Counted from the stretch's first letter, positions 1 through 8,836 are shown. The stretch is 64,000 nt of DNA from Muricoccus nepalensis (GCF_006438825.1 NZ_RCZP01000001.1:435056-499055), one strand, 5' to 3'. The notes: a model not told the origin generated them from the letters alone. Translations and numbers: made by a program.

Positions 1-423
1 GGCGTCAGCCTTTGGGTCTCCGGCCCGCCCAACCGGCCCAAGGACGGCATCGCGCCGCTGACGGGCCTCGTCGAGACCGACTGGTCGCCCGCCACCTTCA
101 CCATGAACTGGCGCTTCACCCGCCCACGCCACCCCGTGCGCTTCGCGCCCGGCGAGCCCGTCTGCTTCCTCTTCCCCATCCCGCGGAACCTCATCGACCG
201 CGTCGAGCCAATCCTCCGCCCGATCGCCGAGGACCCCGCCCTCGACGCCGCCTACCGCGAGTGGTCCGCCTCCCGCGCCGGCTTCAACGCGGCGCTGAAG
301 GAGCCGGGCAGCGAGGCCCGCGCCCAGGGCTGGCAGCGCGACTACCACCGCGGCCGCATCGGCCCGGCCGAGGCCGACGACCACCGCACCCGCCTCCGCC
401 CGAAGCCCTTCGCGCGCGGCTGA
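1..423 (+). CDS. DUF6065 family protein, C-terminal part (cut by left edge)
   Basis: The reading frame is open from base 1 and ends at TGA 421-423, giving about 140 C-terminal residues; the true start lies outside the window. The run from 'SGPPNRPKDGIAPLTG' through 'ETDWSPATFTMNW' to 'FAPGEPVCFLFPIPR' resembles the C-terminal half of the DUF6065 family, proteins of unknown function often found near biosynthetic or hydroxylase-like genes. That assignment is from memory of the family pattern. An internal ATG at 103 also opens the frame, but the conserved text upstream of it argues against using it as the start. The next gene is on the other strand and converges with it. Confidence 0.6.
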   Translation, partial: GVSLWVSGPPNRPKDGIAPLTGLVETDWSPATFTMNWRFTRPRHPVRFAPGEPVCFLFPIPRNLIDRVEPILRPIAEDPALDAAYREWSASRAGFNAALKEPGSEARAQGWQRDYHRGRIGPAEADDHRTRLRPKPFARG

Positions 424-447
424 GGCTGGTGCGTCAGGCCGGGCGGC

Positions 448-1809
448 TCACGCCGGCAGCGTCGCCACCGCCAGCAGCCCGCCCCCGGGCCGGTTCCGCA
501 GCACCACGTCGCCCCCATGCGCGCGCAGGATGTTCCGCGCGATCGGCAGGCCGAGCCCCACGCCGCCGGTCTCGCGGTTGCGGCTCGTCTCCAGCCGGCG
601 GAAGGGCTGGAACACCGCCTCCTGGCTCTCCTCGGGGATGCCCGGCCCCTCGTCCTCCACCCGGATCTGGATCGTCCCCGGCGCGGCGCCGCCGGCCCCC
701 GGCGGCACGAGCACCACGCGCGCGGCGTTCCCGTAGTTCGCCGCGTTGGCCACCAAGTTCGCCAGCGCCCGCTTGAGCGCGATCGGCCGCCCCCGCACCG
801 TCAGCCGCTCCGGCCCCTCGTAGGCGAAGGTCTCCGGCGCCGCCGCGGGCCGCGCGTCCGCCGCCTCGTCCAGCACCGTCCGGCAGAGGGCCGCGAGGTC
901 GAGCGGCACCGAGGGCTCGGCCGCCGCGTCGTCGCGCGCGAAGGCGAGGGTCGCGTTCACCATCGCCTCCATCTCCTCGAGGTCGGCGAGCATCTTTCCG
1001 CGCTGCTCCTCGTCCTCCATGAACTCGGCGCGCAGCTTCAGCCGCGTGATGGGCGTGCGCAGGTCGTGCCCGATCGCCGCCAGCATCTGCGTGCGGTCGC
1101 CGACGAAGCGCCGGATCCGCTCGGCCATCGTGTTGAAGGCGTGGGCGGCGGTCGAGACCTCGAGCGGCCCGTCCTCCGGCATGGGCGGCGCGTTCACGTC
1201 GCGCCCCAGCGCGTTGGCCGCCCGCGCGAGGTCCCGCACCGGGCGCGTCAGCCGCCGCGTCGCCCAGACGATCAGCGCCGCCGCCGCCACCGTCATCAGC
1301 AGGAAGGCGATGAGGAAGGTCTCGGAGTGCCAGGGCCGGAGCGGCGGCATGTGCAGCCGGAGATTCACCCAGGCGCTCCCGTCCGGCAGCAGGGCCGAGA
1401 CGTAGAGCGTCCCGAAGCCCATCCCCGCCTGCACCTCCCGCGCCCGCCAGCGCGGCGGCCCGCCGAGGAGGATCTCGGGCCGGACCATGCGCAGCACCTC
1501 GGGCGGCGCCGGCAGCATCCCCGTCCGCACCGCCGACCCCGCCTCGAGCGCCGCCTCCAGCCCCTCCGGCAGCTCGAGCTCCGCCAGCATGGCCGCCCGC
1601 CGGTCGGGCGGGCTGATCACCATGCTCCGCCAGAGCCCGAAGACGCGGGACGAGGTCTCCCGCTCCATCGCCGCCCGCTGCAGGTCCACCCGGTCCAGCG
1701 CGTGGATGGTCAGCCCCGCCGCCTGCACGGCCATGAGGGCGAGGAGCAGGAACAGCGCCGTGCGCGCGGCCAGCGTCCGCGGCCGCACCCGGCGCAGCAG
1801 CCGCCTCAT
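448..1809 (-). CDS. EnvZ-type sensor histidine kinase
   Basis: A 453-aa membrane sensor kinase. Residues 17-37 and 164-183 are hydrophobic and bracket a periplasmic domain of about 125 residues. A HAMP linker follows, then a HisKA domain with phospho-acceptor H248 in 'LAAIGHDLRTPITRL', then the ATPase domain with an N box ('ALANLVANAANYG'), G1 box ('DEGPGIP') and G2 box ('GVGLGLPIA'). It autophosphorylates and passes phosphate to its partner regulator. The regulator gene lies 49 bp upstream on the same strand, so the two form a regulator-then-kinase operon. Domain order and length fit the EnvZ/OmpR class. The signal sensed cannot be read from the sequence. Confidence 0.9.
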   Translation of the reverse strand: MRRLLRRVRPRTLAARTALFLLLALMAVQAAGLTIHALDRVDLQRAAMERETSSRVFGLWRSMVISPPDRRAAMLAELELPEGLEAALEAGSAVRTGMLPAPPEVLRMVRPEILLGGPPRWRAREVQAGMGFGTLYVSALLPDGSAWVNLRLHMPPLRPWHSETFLIAFLLMTVAAAALIVWATRRLTRPVRDLARAANALGRDVNAPPMPEDGPLEVSTAAHAFNTMAERIRRFVGDRTQMLAAIGHDLRTPITRLKLRAEFMEDEEQRGKMLADLEEMEAMVNATLAFARDDAAAEPSVPLDLAALCRTVLDEAADARPAAAPETFAYEGPERLTVRGRPIALKRALANLVANAANYGNAARVVLVPPGAGGAAPGTIQIRVEDEGPGIPEESQEAVFQPFRRLETSRNRETGGVGLGLPIARNILRAHGGDVVLRNRPGGGLLAVATLPA

Positions 1810-1858
1810 ACCGGGCCGCCCCCCATCGGCGCATGGGCCGCCTCAGGGGGCCGGCGCA

Positions 1859-2578
1859 TTAGGCCGCCCGCTCGACGTCGGCCGCCAGCACGTAGCCGCC
1901 GCCGCGCACGGTCTTGATGAGGCTCGGGTTGCGCCCGTCGTCCTCGAGCTTGCGCCGCAGCCGCGAGACCGCGACGTCGATCGCCCGGTCGAAGGGCCCG
2001 GCCTGACGCCCGCGCAGCAGGTCCATGAGCATGTCCCGCGTCAGCACCCGGTTCGGCCGCTCCACCAGCACGGTCAGCAGCTCGTACTCGCCCCCCGTCA
2101 GCGGCACCTCTGCCCCGTCGGGGTTCAGCAGGCGGCGCCGCTGCGGCTCCAGCACCCAGCCGCCGAAGCGGATCGCGCTCGGCAGCGGGTCCCGCCGGGC
2201 GCCCTCCCCGTGCGCGCGGCGCATCACGGCGCGGATGCGCGCCAGCAGCTCGCGCGGGTTGAAGGGCTTGGCCACGTAGTCGTCGGCGCCCAGCTCCAGC
2301 CCCACGATCCGGTCGGTCTCCTCGCCCATTGCCGTCAGCATCACGATCGGCACGTCCGACTGCCCCCGCAGCCAGCGCGCGAAGTCGAGCCCCGATTCGC
2401 CGGGCATCATCAGGTCGAGCACGACGATGTGGTAGCGCCCCAGCGGCCAGACCTTGCGCGCCTCCCGCGCCTCCCGCGCCGTGGTGACGCGGAAGCCCTG
2501 CTTCTCCAGGAAGCGGGCGAGCAGGTCGCGGATCTCGCGGTCGTCGTCCACGACCAGGATGTGCGGGGCGGTTTCCAT
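1859..2578 (-). CDS. OmpR-family response regulator
   Basis: A 239-aa two-domain regulator. The receiver has the acidic pocket 'VVDDD' at residues 9-13, phospho-acceptor D55 in 'VVLDLMMPGESG' and a later 'VAKPFNPREL' lysine. The C-terminal half is an OmpR/PhoB winged helix with the usual 'SRLRRKLEDDG' recognition region. The frame runs open a further 32 codons upstream, but the ATG at 2578 places the first beta strand ('HILVVDDD') where this family has it, so I chose it. It precedes its cognate kinase in the same operon. It should bind promoter DNA when phosphorylated; targets are unknown. Confidence 0.9.
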   Translation of the reverse strand: METAPHILVVDDDREIRDLLARFLEKQGFRVTTAREAREARKVWPLGRYHIVVLDLMMPGESGLDFARWLRGQSDVPIVMLTAMGEETDRIVGLELGADDYVAKPFNPRELLARIRAVMRRAHGEGARRDPLPSAIRFGGWVLEPQRRRLLNPDGAEVPLTGGEYELLTVLVERPNRVLTRDMLMDLLRGRQAGPFDRAIDVAVSRLRRKLEDDGRNPSLIKTVRGGGYVLAADVERAA

Positions 2579-2831
2579 TACGGGTACATAGCGCGCCCCG
2601 GGCCCCTGTCGCGGGCGGCGCTTGTTACATTCCATGTCCGGACCCCGCTTCGTTGCCCGGCGTTTCACGGTCACGGGATCGCGCCTTCAACCGGCGCCCC
2701 GGCGTGCCAGATATCGGCCAACGGCGGCGCCCTCCCCCCCCCAATCCCCGGGGCGCCGTCGCAGGAACGGCGGTGGGCGGCTCGCATCCCCCCTTGTCGC
2801 GGCGCCCGCCGCCGTTCACCTACCCCGCCCG

Positions 2832-3524
2832 ATGCCCGGAACGCCCCCCGCCGCCGTCGCGCCCGCCGCCCTGGCCGGTGAGCCGCCCGCCTGGGCCGCC
2901 ACCGGCCTCGCCGCCCTGGCCCTCGCCGACCCCCTCCTCCACGGCGTGCTCGCCACGGCCGGGCCCCTGCTCTGGCGGCGCCGCGCCCCGGGCTTCCCCG
3001 GCCTGCTGCGGGCCATCTGCGGCCAGCAGATCAGCAACCACGCCGCCGGCGCCATCTGGGCGCGCCTCCGCGCCCTGCCCGGCGCCCTCGACCCCCGGGG
3101 CCTGCTCGCGCTGGACGACGCCGCCCTCTGCGGCGCGGCCGGCCTGTCGCGCCCCAAGGCCGCCCACGCCCGCAGCCTCGCCGCCGCCATCCTCGAGGGA
3201 CGCCTCCGCCTCCACGACCTGCCGGCCATGACGGACGCCGAGGCCGTGGCGCACCTCTCCGAGACCCGCGGGCTCGGCCGCTGGACGGCCCAGGTCCACC
3301 TCCTCTTCGCCGAGGACCGGCCGGACCTCTTCCCGGAGGGCGACCTCGCCCTCGCCGCCTCCCTCGCCCATCTCCGCGGCCTGCCCGCGCGCCCGGCGCC
3401 CCGCGCCCTGGCCGCCCTGGCGGAGGACTGGGCCCCCTGGCGCTCGCTCGCCGCCCGGCTTCTCTGGCACCACTGGCGCCACGCCACCGGGCGCCCCGGC
3501 AAGGACCCCGAGGATGACGGCTGA
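2832..3524 (+). CDS. DNA-3-methyladenine glycosylase II family (AlkA-like)
   Basis: A 230-aa helix-hairpin-helix glycosylase that removes alkylated bases from DNA in base-excision repair. Residues 142-154 ('LSETRGLGRWTAQ') form the HhH motif. D171 in 'DLFPEGDLAL' sits at the conserved catalytic aspartate of the AlkA/EndoIII superfamily, and 'ICGQQIS' (62-68) is the typical core helix. It lacks the extra N-terminal domain of E. coli AlkA, as many alphaproteobacterial members do. The frame is open further upstream, but ATG 2832 is the first start that avoids a long arginine-rich junk extension. Its last 11 bases overlap the next gene, so the two are probably co-translated. Confidence 0.85.
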   Translation: MPGTPPAAVAPAALAGEPPAWAATGLAALALADPLLHGVLATAGPLLWRRRAPGFPGLLRAICGQQISNHAAGAIWARLRALPGALDPRGLLALDDAALCGAAGLSRPKAAHARSLAAAILEGRLRLHDLPAMTDAEAVAHLSETRGLGRWTAQVHLLFAEDRPDLFPEGDLALAASLAHLRGLPARPAPRALAALAEDWAPWRSLAARLLWHHWRHATGRPGKDPEDDG

Positions 3525-3936
3525 CCCAGGGAACCCCGGCCTGGCCGCGGGCCGGACGATCACCTTCCTCTACACGCGGGACCTGCCCCGCCTTGCCCGC
3601 TTCTACGAGGAGGTGCTCGGCCTCGAGCATCTGGTCAGCCAGCAATCCCCGGCCGGCGGCCGCGTCCGCCTCCTCCGCGCGAGCGCGACGGCCCTCCTCG
3701 GCCTCTGCGACATCCCCGGCCGCCCCCTCGGCACGGCGGGCGTGCTCGTCAGCTTCGCGGTCGCCGACCTCGACGCCGCCGTCACCGCGCTCGCCGCCCG
3801 GGGGGTGGCCTTCGAGGGCCCGCCCTCCCTCGGCATGGGCGGCACCGTCCGCAGCGCCTTCTTCCGCGATCCCGAGGGCTACCGCCTGGAGGTCCAGTCC
3901 TTCCTGCGGGACGGCGGGGCGGCCTGGCTTCCATGA
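3514..3936 (+). CDS. VOC (glyoxalase/bleomycin-resistance fold) protein
   Basis: A 140-aa single-domain vicinal-oxygen-chelate protein. Its pattern is typical: an early strand 'TITFLYTRDLPRLARFYEEVLGL' split over two elements, a central 'VSFAVADLDAAVTAL', and the C-terminal 'RDPEGYRLEVQSF', whose glutamate is a usual metal ligand. Members include glyoxalases, dioxygenases and resistance proteins; the substrate cannot be told. It overlaps the upstream glycosylase by 11 bp (different frame), which suggests one transcript, though a functional link is only inferred. Confidence 0.8.
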   Translation: MTADPGNPGLAAGRTITFLYTRDLPRLARFYEEVLGLEHLVSQQSPAGGRVRLLRASATALLGLCDIPGRPLGTAGVLVSFAVADLDAAVTALAARGVAFEGPPSLGMGGTVRSAFFRDPEGYRLEVQSFLRDGGAAWLP

Positions 3937-3940
3937 CCCG

Positions 3941-4072
3941 TCAGTAGCCCAGCGCCACTGCCGCCTCGCCGATCGCCCAGAACAGTGGGAAGGCGATCAC
4001 GAAGGCCAGCATGGTCTCGCGCAGGGCGTCGTTGGGGAGGAGGGGGCGGGTTGCGGCGTGGAGGTATCGCAT
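3941..4072 (-). CDS. Small membrane protein, 43 aa, hypothetical
   Basis: Reading the minus strand from ATG 4072 to TGA 3941 gives 43 residues: a basic/polar N-terminus ('MRYLHAATRPLLPNDALRET'), then one hydrophobic segment 'MLAFVIAFPLFWAIGEAAVA' (residues 21-40) and a short tail. The hydrophobic run is long enough for a single membrane helix. I do not recognise a family. It lies between two plus-strand genes and ends 4 bp beyond the stop of the glyoxalase-like gene. The clean start, membrane helix and lack of internal stops support it, but its size leaves it uncertain. Confidence 0.45.
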   Translation of the reverse strand: MRYLHAATRPLLPNDALRETMLAFVIAFPLFWAIGEAAVALGY

Positions 4073-4271
4073 GGACGTTAGTGAACAAAACATGAACTAA
4101 TCGGACAAGCATAGACTGCGTCCCGCCCCCCCGCCGCCCGGACACGAACCCGTGCGCGGCCGCGCCGCCCCCGTCGGCCCGCGCCCGGCCCCTCCCCCCT
4201 CGCCCGGCACGCCACTTGCTGCGACATTGGGGACAGCGGCCCGTCCCGGCCGCACCACACGGGGGGACAAG

Positions 4272-5792
4272 GTGCCGGCCTTCGACGAGATGCACGAGAA
4301 CGGACGGGTTCGCGCCCCTTACGCGGGGATCGCGCGCTACCTCGAGGCGGCCGGGGGCCAGGAGCTCGAGGCCAAGCGGCGTGAGGCCGAGGTCCTGTTC
4401 CGGCGCATCGGCGTGACCTTCGCCGTCTACACCGAGGGCGGCGACCCCGAGCGCCTCATCCCCTTCGACGTCATCCCCCGCATCATCGGGCGCGGCGAGT
4501 GGGAAGGCCTCCGGCGCGGGCTGGAGCAACGGGTCCGCGCCCTCAACGCCTTCCTCGCCGACGTCTACGGCCCCCGCCGCATCCTGGACGCCGGCCTCGT
4601 CCCCGCCGACCTCGTCCTGAAGAACGAGGGCTACCGCGCGATCATGGAGGGCTTCACGCCCCCGGGCGGCGTCTACACCGTCATCTCCGGCATCGACCTC
4701 GTCCGCACCGGCCCCGACGAGTTCTTCGTGCTCGAGGACAACTGCCGCGTGCCCTCCGGCGTCTCCTACATGCTCGAGAACCGCGAGGCGATGATGCGCC
4801 TCCTCCCCAACCTCTGCGCCGCCCACCGCATCGCGCCCGTCAGCCACTACCCCGAGGAGCTGCTCGAGACCCTCAAGTCCCTCGCGCCCCCGGCCTGCAG
4901 CGGCGAGCCCACCGTGGTCGTCCTCACCCCCGGCCCCTTCAACTCCGCCTATTACGAGCACTCCTTCCTCGCGGACGAGATGGGCGTGGAGCTGGTGGAG
5001 GGCGCGGACCTCTTCGTGCGCGACGAGACCGTCTTCATGCGCACCACCGCCGGCCCGCGCCGCGTCGACGTCATCTACCGCCGCGTGGACGACGAGTTCC
5101 TCGACCCCCTCGCCTTCCGCGAGGATTCGACCCTCGGCGTTCCCGGCCTCATGACCGCCTACCTCGCCGGGCGCGTGACCCTGGCCAATGCCCCCGGCGC
5201 CGGCATCGCCGACGACAAGGCGATCTACCCCTTCGTGCCCGAGATGATCCGCTTCTACCTCTCGGAGGAGCCGATCCTCCGCAACGTGCCGACCTACATG
5301 TGCGAGCGGGACGAGGACCGCGACTACGTCCTCGCCCATCTCGGGGAGCTCGTGGTGAAGCTCGCGCGCGGCTCGGGCGGCTACGGCATGCTCGTCGGAC
5401 CCCACAGCACCGCGGAGGAGCGCGCGGTCTTCGACGCCCGCATCCGCGAGCGCCCCGCCGACTACATCGCCCAGCCCACCCTCGCCCTCTCCACCGTGCC
5501 CACCCTCTGCGCGGGCGGCATGGCGCCCCGCCACGTCGACCTCCGCCCCTTCGTCCTCTTCGGGCGCGAGCAGGTGCGCATGGTCCCGGGCGGCCTCACC
5601 CGCGTCGCGCTGCGCGAGGGCTCGCTCGTCGTGAACTCCTCCCAGGGGGGCGGCACGAAGGACACCTGGGTGCTCGAGCAGGACCCGCCCCCCATGTCCC
5701 AATCCATGGGCCCGGGCACCATGACCCAGAGCCTGGGCGGCATGACCCAGACCCTCGGTGCCATGGACCCCATCCCCCGGAAGCCCCGCTGA
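4272..5792 (+). CDS. Circularly permuted ATP-grasp type 2 protein
   Basis: A 506-aa member of the circularly permuted ATP-grasp family (formerly DUF404/DUF407), thought to be peptide-bond-type ligases of unknown substrate. Recognisable parts are 'FDEMHENGRVRAPY' at the N-terminus, 'VLEDNCRVPSGVSYMLENR', 'LVVKLARGSGGYGMLVG' (ATP-binding lysine strand and glycine loop), 'RHVDLRPFVLFG' and 'VNSSQGGGTKDTW'. I prefer the GTG at 4272, with a GGGGGG run just upstream, over the further upstream ATG, because it puts 'PAFDEMHENG' at the start as in relatives. The tail is a Met/Gly/Gln-rich stretch common in the family. It overlaps the alpha-E gene (TGATG) and starts the Anbu cluster. Confidence 0.85.
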   Translation: MPAFDEMHENGRVRAPYAGIARYLEAAGGQELEAKRREAEVLFRRIGVTFAVYTEGGDPERLIPFDVIPRIIGRGEWEGLRRGLEQRVRALNAFLADVYGPRRILDAGLVPADLVLKNEGYRAIMEGFTPPGGVYTVISGIDLVRTGPDEFFVLEDNCRVPSGVSYMLENREAMMRLLPNLCAAHRIAPVSHYPEELLETLKSLAPPACSGEPTVVVLTPGPFNSAYYEHSFLADEMGVELVEGADLFVRDETVFMRTTAGPRRVDVIYRRVDDEFLDPLAFREDSTLGVPGLMTAYLAGRVTLANAPGAGIADDKAIYPFVPEMIRFYLSEEPILRNVPTYMCERDEDRDYVLAHLGELVVKLARGSGGYGMLVGPHSTAEERAVFDARIRERPADYIAQPTLALSTVPTLCAGGMAPRHVDLRPFVLFGREQVRMVPGGLTRVALREGSLVVNSSQGGGTKDTWVLEQDPPPMSQSMGPGTMTQSLGGMTQTLGAMDPIPRKPR

Positions 5793-6733
5793 TGCTCGCC
5801 CGCACCGCCGACAGCCTCTTCTGGCTCGGCCGCTACATGGAGCGCGCGGGCAACGTCGCGCGCAGCCTGAACGCCTCGCTCCGCATGGCCGCCCTCGCCG
5901 CCCCCCGCGGCACCGAGACCGCGGAGTGGGAGGGGCTGCTCGCCGCCACCGGCACCGGCGCCCACTACGCGGAGCTCTACGGCGAGCCCACCCCCGACGG
6001 CGCTGCCCGCTGGCTCACCCTCGACACGCTGAACCCCTCCTCCGTCAGCGCCTGCTTCGAGGCCGCCCGCCGCAACGCCCGCGCCGTCCGCACGGCGCTG
6101 ACCGTCGACATGTGGGAGGCCGTGAACGACAGCTGGATCGACCTCCGCAAGCTCGATCCCGGCGACGCCGGCGGCGACCGGCTGATGGGCTTCCTAGACT
6201 GGGTGATGTCGCGCGCCGTGCTGTTCAACGGCGCCGCCATGGACACCATGCTGCGCGACGACGCCTGGCGCTTCGTCCGCCTCGGCACGATGCTCGAGCG
6301 CGCGGACAACACCGCCCGCCTCCTCGCCTCCCGCCGCCACGCCTTCCTGCCCGGCGCCGAGGAGGACGCGGCGAGCCACGCGCAGTGGCAGGGGCTGCTC
6401 CGCTCCGTCTCGGCGCTGCGCGCCTACCAGCACATGTTCCGCGACCGCCTCCGCCCCGCGCGCGTCGTGGAGCTGCTGCTCATGCGCCCCGAGCACCCCC
6501 GCTCCGTCTCCGCCTGCTACGAGGAGGTGAACGCCATCCTCAGCGTCCTCGCGATGTCGGACGGCGAGGACCGCGTCGCCTGCCGCCGCCTGGCCGCGGC
6601 GCTGCGCGGCCGCTGCGTGGCGCAGAGCCCGGCGCGCCTCATGGACGGCGGCCTGCACGACCTCCTGGCGGAGGTGATCGACGGCAACGGCAACCTCGGC
6701 ACCTCCATCGGGAAGTGCTTCCTGGTGGGCTAG
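5792..6733 (+). CDS. Alpha-E domain-containing protein (DUF403)
   Basis: A 313-aa all-helical protein beginning 'MLARTADSLFWLGRYMERAGNVAR', the hallmark N-terminus of the alpha-E family. Further conserved text is 'FLDWVMSRAVLFNGAAMDTML' and 'FVRLGTMLERADNTARLL'. The biochemical role is unknown; these proteins almost always sit next to the circularly permuted ATP-grasp protein and are thought to act with it. ATG 5792 overlaps the stop of the ATP-grasp gene by one base, so translation is coupled. In many genomes a transglutaminase-like protease gene comes next; here it is absent and the Anbu gene follows after 107 bp. Confidence 0.85.
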   Translation: MLARTADSLFWLGRYMERAGNVARSLNASLRMAALAAPRGTETAEWEGLLAATGTGAHYAELYGEPTPDGAARWLTLDTLNPSSVSACFEAARRNARAVRTALTVDMWEAVNDSWIDLRKLDPGDAGGDRLMGFLDWVMSRAVLFNGAAMDTMLRDDAWRFVRLGTMLERADNTARLLASRRHAFLPGAEEDAASHAQWQGLLRSVSALRAYQHMFRDRLRPARVVELLLMRPEHPRSVSACYEEVNAILSVLAMSDGEDRVACRRLAAALRGRCVAQSPARLMDGGLHDLLAEVIDGNGNLGTSIGKCFLVG

Positions 6734-6768
6734 CGCCCCACGAGGCGCCCCACGAAGCGCCCTACCGG
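6733..6768. repeat. 12-bp tandem repeat, three units
   Basis: Three consecutive 12-bp units follow the alpha-E stop codon: GCGCCCCACGAG (6733-6744), GCGCCCCACGAA (6745-6756) and a diverged GCGCCCTACCGG (6757-6768). The first base belongs to the stop codon TAG. It lies in the 107-bp spacer before the Anbu gene. No hairpin with a T tract is seen, so it is not a classical terminator. Confidence 0.6.
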
Positions 6769-6840
6769 GCTGCCGGAAACGAAGCGGCCGCTCGCGTGTT
6801 GCCCTCGCGCGAGGCAGGAGCCCGGACGGGAGCCACGGTG

Positions 6841-7572
6841 ATGACCTACTGCGTCGGCCTCTTCCTGCGGGGCGGGCTCGTGATGCTCGGGGACACCCGC
6901 ACCAACGCGGGCGTCGACAACGTCTCCACCTTCGCCAAGCTCTACACCGCGGGGGTGGAGGGGGAGCGCGCCCTCTGCCTCCTCTCCGCCGGCAACCTCG
7001 GCATCACCCAGGCCGTCTGGAACCGCCTGCAGGAGGGCGTGCTCCTCGACGGCGAGACGCAGACGCTGCTCACCGTGCCGACCATGTTCCGCGCGGCCCA
7101 GCTCGCCGGCGCCGCCATCCGCTCGGTCTTCGCGACGGACGGCGCAGCGCTGAAGGCCCAGGGCCTCTCCTTCAGCGCCTCCTTCCTCATCGGCGGTCAG
7201 GTGAAGGGCGGGCCGCACCGCCTCTTCCTCGTCTACTCCGCCGGCAACTTCATCGAGGCCACGGCCGACACCCCCTTCCTGCAGATCGGGGAGCACAAGT
7301 ACGGCAAGCCGATCATCACCCGCGTGCTGACCCACGACACGCCGCCCGAGGACGGGGTGAAGCTCGTGCTCGTCAGCATGGACGACACGCTGCGCACCAA
7401 CCTCTCCGTCGGCCTGCCGCTCGACCTGCTCGTCTACCGCGCGGACTCCCTCGCCCTCTCCCCGGTCCGCCGCATCACGGCCGACGACCCCTACTTCGCG
7501 GGCCTGCGCGAGGGATGGTCCGGCCGGATGCGCCAGACCTTCCGCGACCTCCCCTCCCCCGACTGGCTCTGA
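6841..7572 (+). CDS. Anbu, ancestral proteasome beta-subunit-like peptidase
   Basis: A 243-aa Ntn-hydrolase of the bacterial proteasome-related Anbu/BPH type. After Met1 is removed, T2 would be the N-terminal nucleophile ('MTYCVGLFLRGGLVML'). D18 in 'LGDTRTNAGVDN' and K33 in 'STFAKLY' match the catalytic Asp and Lys of proteasome beta subunits. No propeptide is present, as is usual for Anbu. The gene follows the ATP-grasp and alpha-E genes, the partners with which Anbu is typically clustered, so the three probably form one pathway. Known Anbu proteins form open-ring or helical assemblies; their substrates remain unclear. Confidence 0.88.
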   Translation: MTYCVGLFLRGGLVMLGDTRTNAGVDNVSTFAKLYTAGVEGERALCLLSAGNLGITQAVWNRLQEGVLLDGETQTLLTVPTMFRAAQLAGAAIRSVFATDGAALKAQGLSFSASFLIGGQVKGGPHRLFLVYSAGNFIEATADTPFLQIGEHKYGKPIITRVLTHDTPPEDGVKLVLVSMDDTLRTNLSVGLPLDLLVYRADSLALSPVRRITADDPYFAGLREGWSGRMRQTFRDLPSPDWL

Positions 7573-7595
7573 GCCCGGCCCGTGGGGTGGATCGG

Positions 7596-8690
7596 TCAGA
7601 CCGGGATCTCCGCCGCCGCGCGCGGCTCGTGCATCGGGCAGCCGCTGTGCTCGGCGCGGAAGCGCGAGGACATCTCGTAGGCGGGCTTGCGGGCGCGGTT
7701 GATGGAGCCAAGCGGCCGGTGCGCCGCCAGCCCGTGCCAGGGGCTGAAGGACATGCCGAGGTCCACCGCGCGCGACCGCTCCTCGCTCCAGGAGGGCTGC
7801 GCGGGGACGCGGAGGCGGGCAACGGTCACGAAGGGGCTCGCCTCCTCCGGCCAGGGCACGGAGGCGTCCTCGACGGGCATCGTCTCCGCATCGGTGCAGA
7901 GCTGCACGCGCAGCTCCCACTCCGCGTCCTGCGAGGCGAAGTAGGCCATCACCTCCTCCCGCAGCGCCTCCGGCCGGCCGGCCACGTCGACCTTCCGGCC
8001 GGCGTAGCGCCGCAGCAGGGGCGTGACGGGGGCGACGGAGAACTTCGCGACGTAGGGGCCGTAGAGGAAGGGGGTCGCGCTGTAGAAGGTCTCGCCGAGG
8101 ATATGCGTGTTCGGGTGGCCGCCGAGCGCGCTCAGCGTCGGGCTCTTGCCGCCCACGGCCTCGAGCGCCGCCTCCGCGCCGCGGAGAACGGCCGAGGCGG
8201 CCTTCTTGAGGACCTGCGGCGTGTCGGTCGTCGCGGCCAGCACGCGCGCGCTGGCGAGGAAGCGCTTGGCCGAGGGCGCCACGAAGGCGGGGGCGTTCAC
8301 GAGGACGAAGTCCTGCGTCGCCATCCCCTCCGAGCCTGGCAGGCGCTCCCCCTCCACGCCCACCACCTTCACCGCCAGGCCGCGCGGGACGGAGACGCTG
8401 TCGTCGAGCAGGTCGCCCGGGTTGGTGGAGAAGCGGAGCACCGCGGGGTAGGTGGCGGGGCGGGCGAAGAGGCCCTGGGCGTAGCGGGGCGCGAAGCCGC
8501 CGAGGACCGTCAGCTCCCCGCGGAGCAGGCCGTGGCTCTTCGCGTGGACGGCGCGGACGGGGTAGCCGTAATGCGCGTTGGTGGTCTCGACGATGCCGCG
8601 CATGGTCTCGACGAGGCCCGCGGTCGTCTCGGCCTCGTCGGGCTCGCGGTGCTCGAGCTCGGGGCTGTAGGGGACGGGATCCTGGATCAT
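7596..8690 (-). CDS. Catalase family protein (y4iL-like)
   Basis: A 364-aa protein with the catalase core fold of the short y4iL-like group rather than a full clade catalase. Recognisable parts are 'AHYGYPVRAVHAKSHGLLRGELTVLG', 'YPAVLRFSTNPGDLLDDSVSVPRGLAVKVVGV', 'FVLVNAPAFV' and near the C-terminus 'NRARKPAYEMSSRFR', where the proximal heme tyrosine would lie. Activity may be peroxidase-like rather than true catalase. ATG 8690 has AGGAG about 7 bases upstream; the frame is open another 35 codons, but that stretch is proline-rich and low in information. It converges with the Anbu gene (23-bp gap). Confidence 0.75.
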   Translation of the reverse strand: MIQDPVPYSPELEHREPDEAETTAGLVETMRGIVETTNAHYGYPVRAVHAKSHGLLRGELTVLGGFAPRYAQGLFARPATYPAVLRFSTNPGDLLDDSVSVPRGLAVKVVGVEGERLPGSEGMATQDFVLVNAPAFVAPSAKRFLASARVLAATTDTPQVLKKAASAVLRGAEAALEAVGGKSPTLSALGGHPNTHILGETFYSATPFLYGPYVAKFSVAPVTPLLRRYAGRKVDVAGRPEALREEVMAYFASQDAEWELRVQLCTDAETMPVEDASVPWPEEASPFVTVARLRVPAQPSWSEERSRAVDLGMSFSPWHGLAAHRPLGSINRARKPAYEMSSRFRAEHSGCPMHEPRAAAEIPV

Positions 8691-8836
8691 GCGGGGCTCC
8701 TGCGAACCCGCCTCCAACGCGCCGGGCGACCGTCCCGTTTCGGGGGCGCAAGGCGGATGTGGCGGGGATGCCACAGGCGCCGGCGTCTTGTTCACGGGAC
8801 TGTGAATGAGCGATCAAGCGTTGCTAACGTCAGCCC

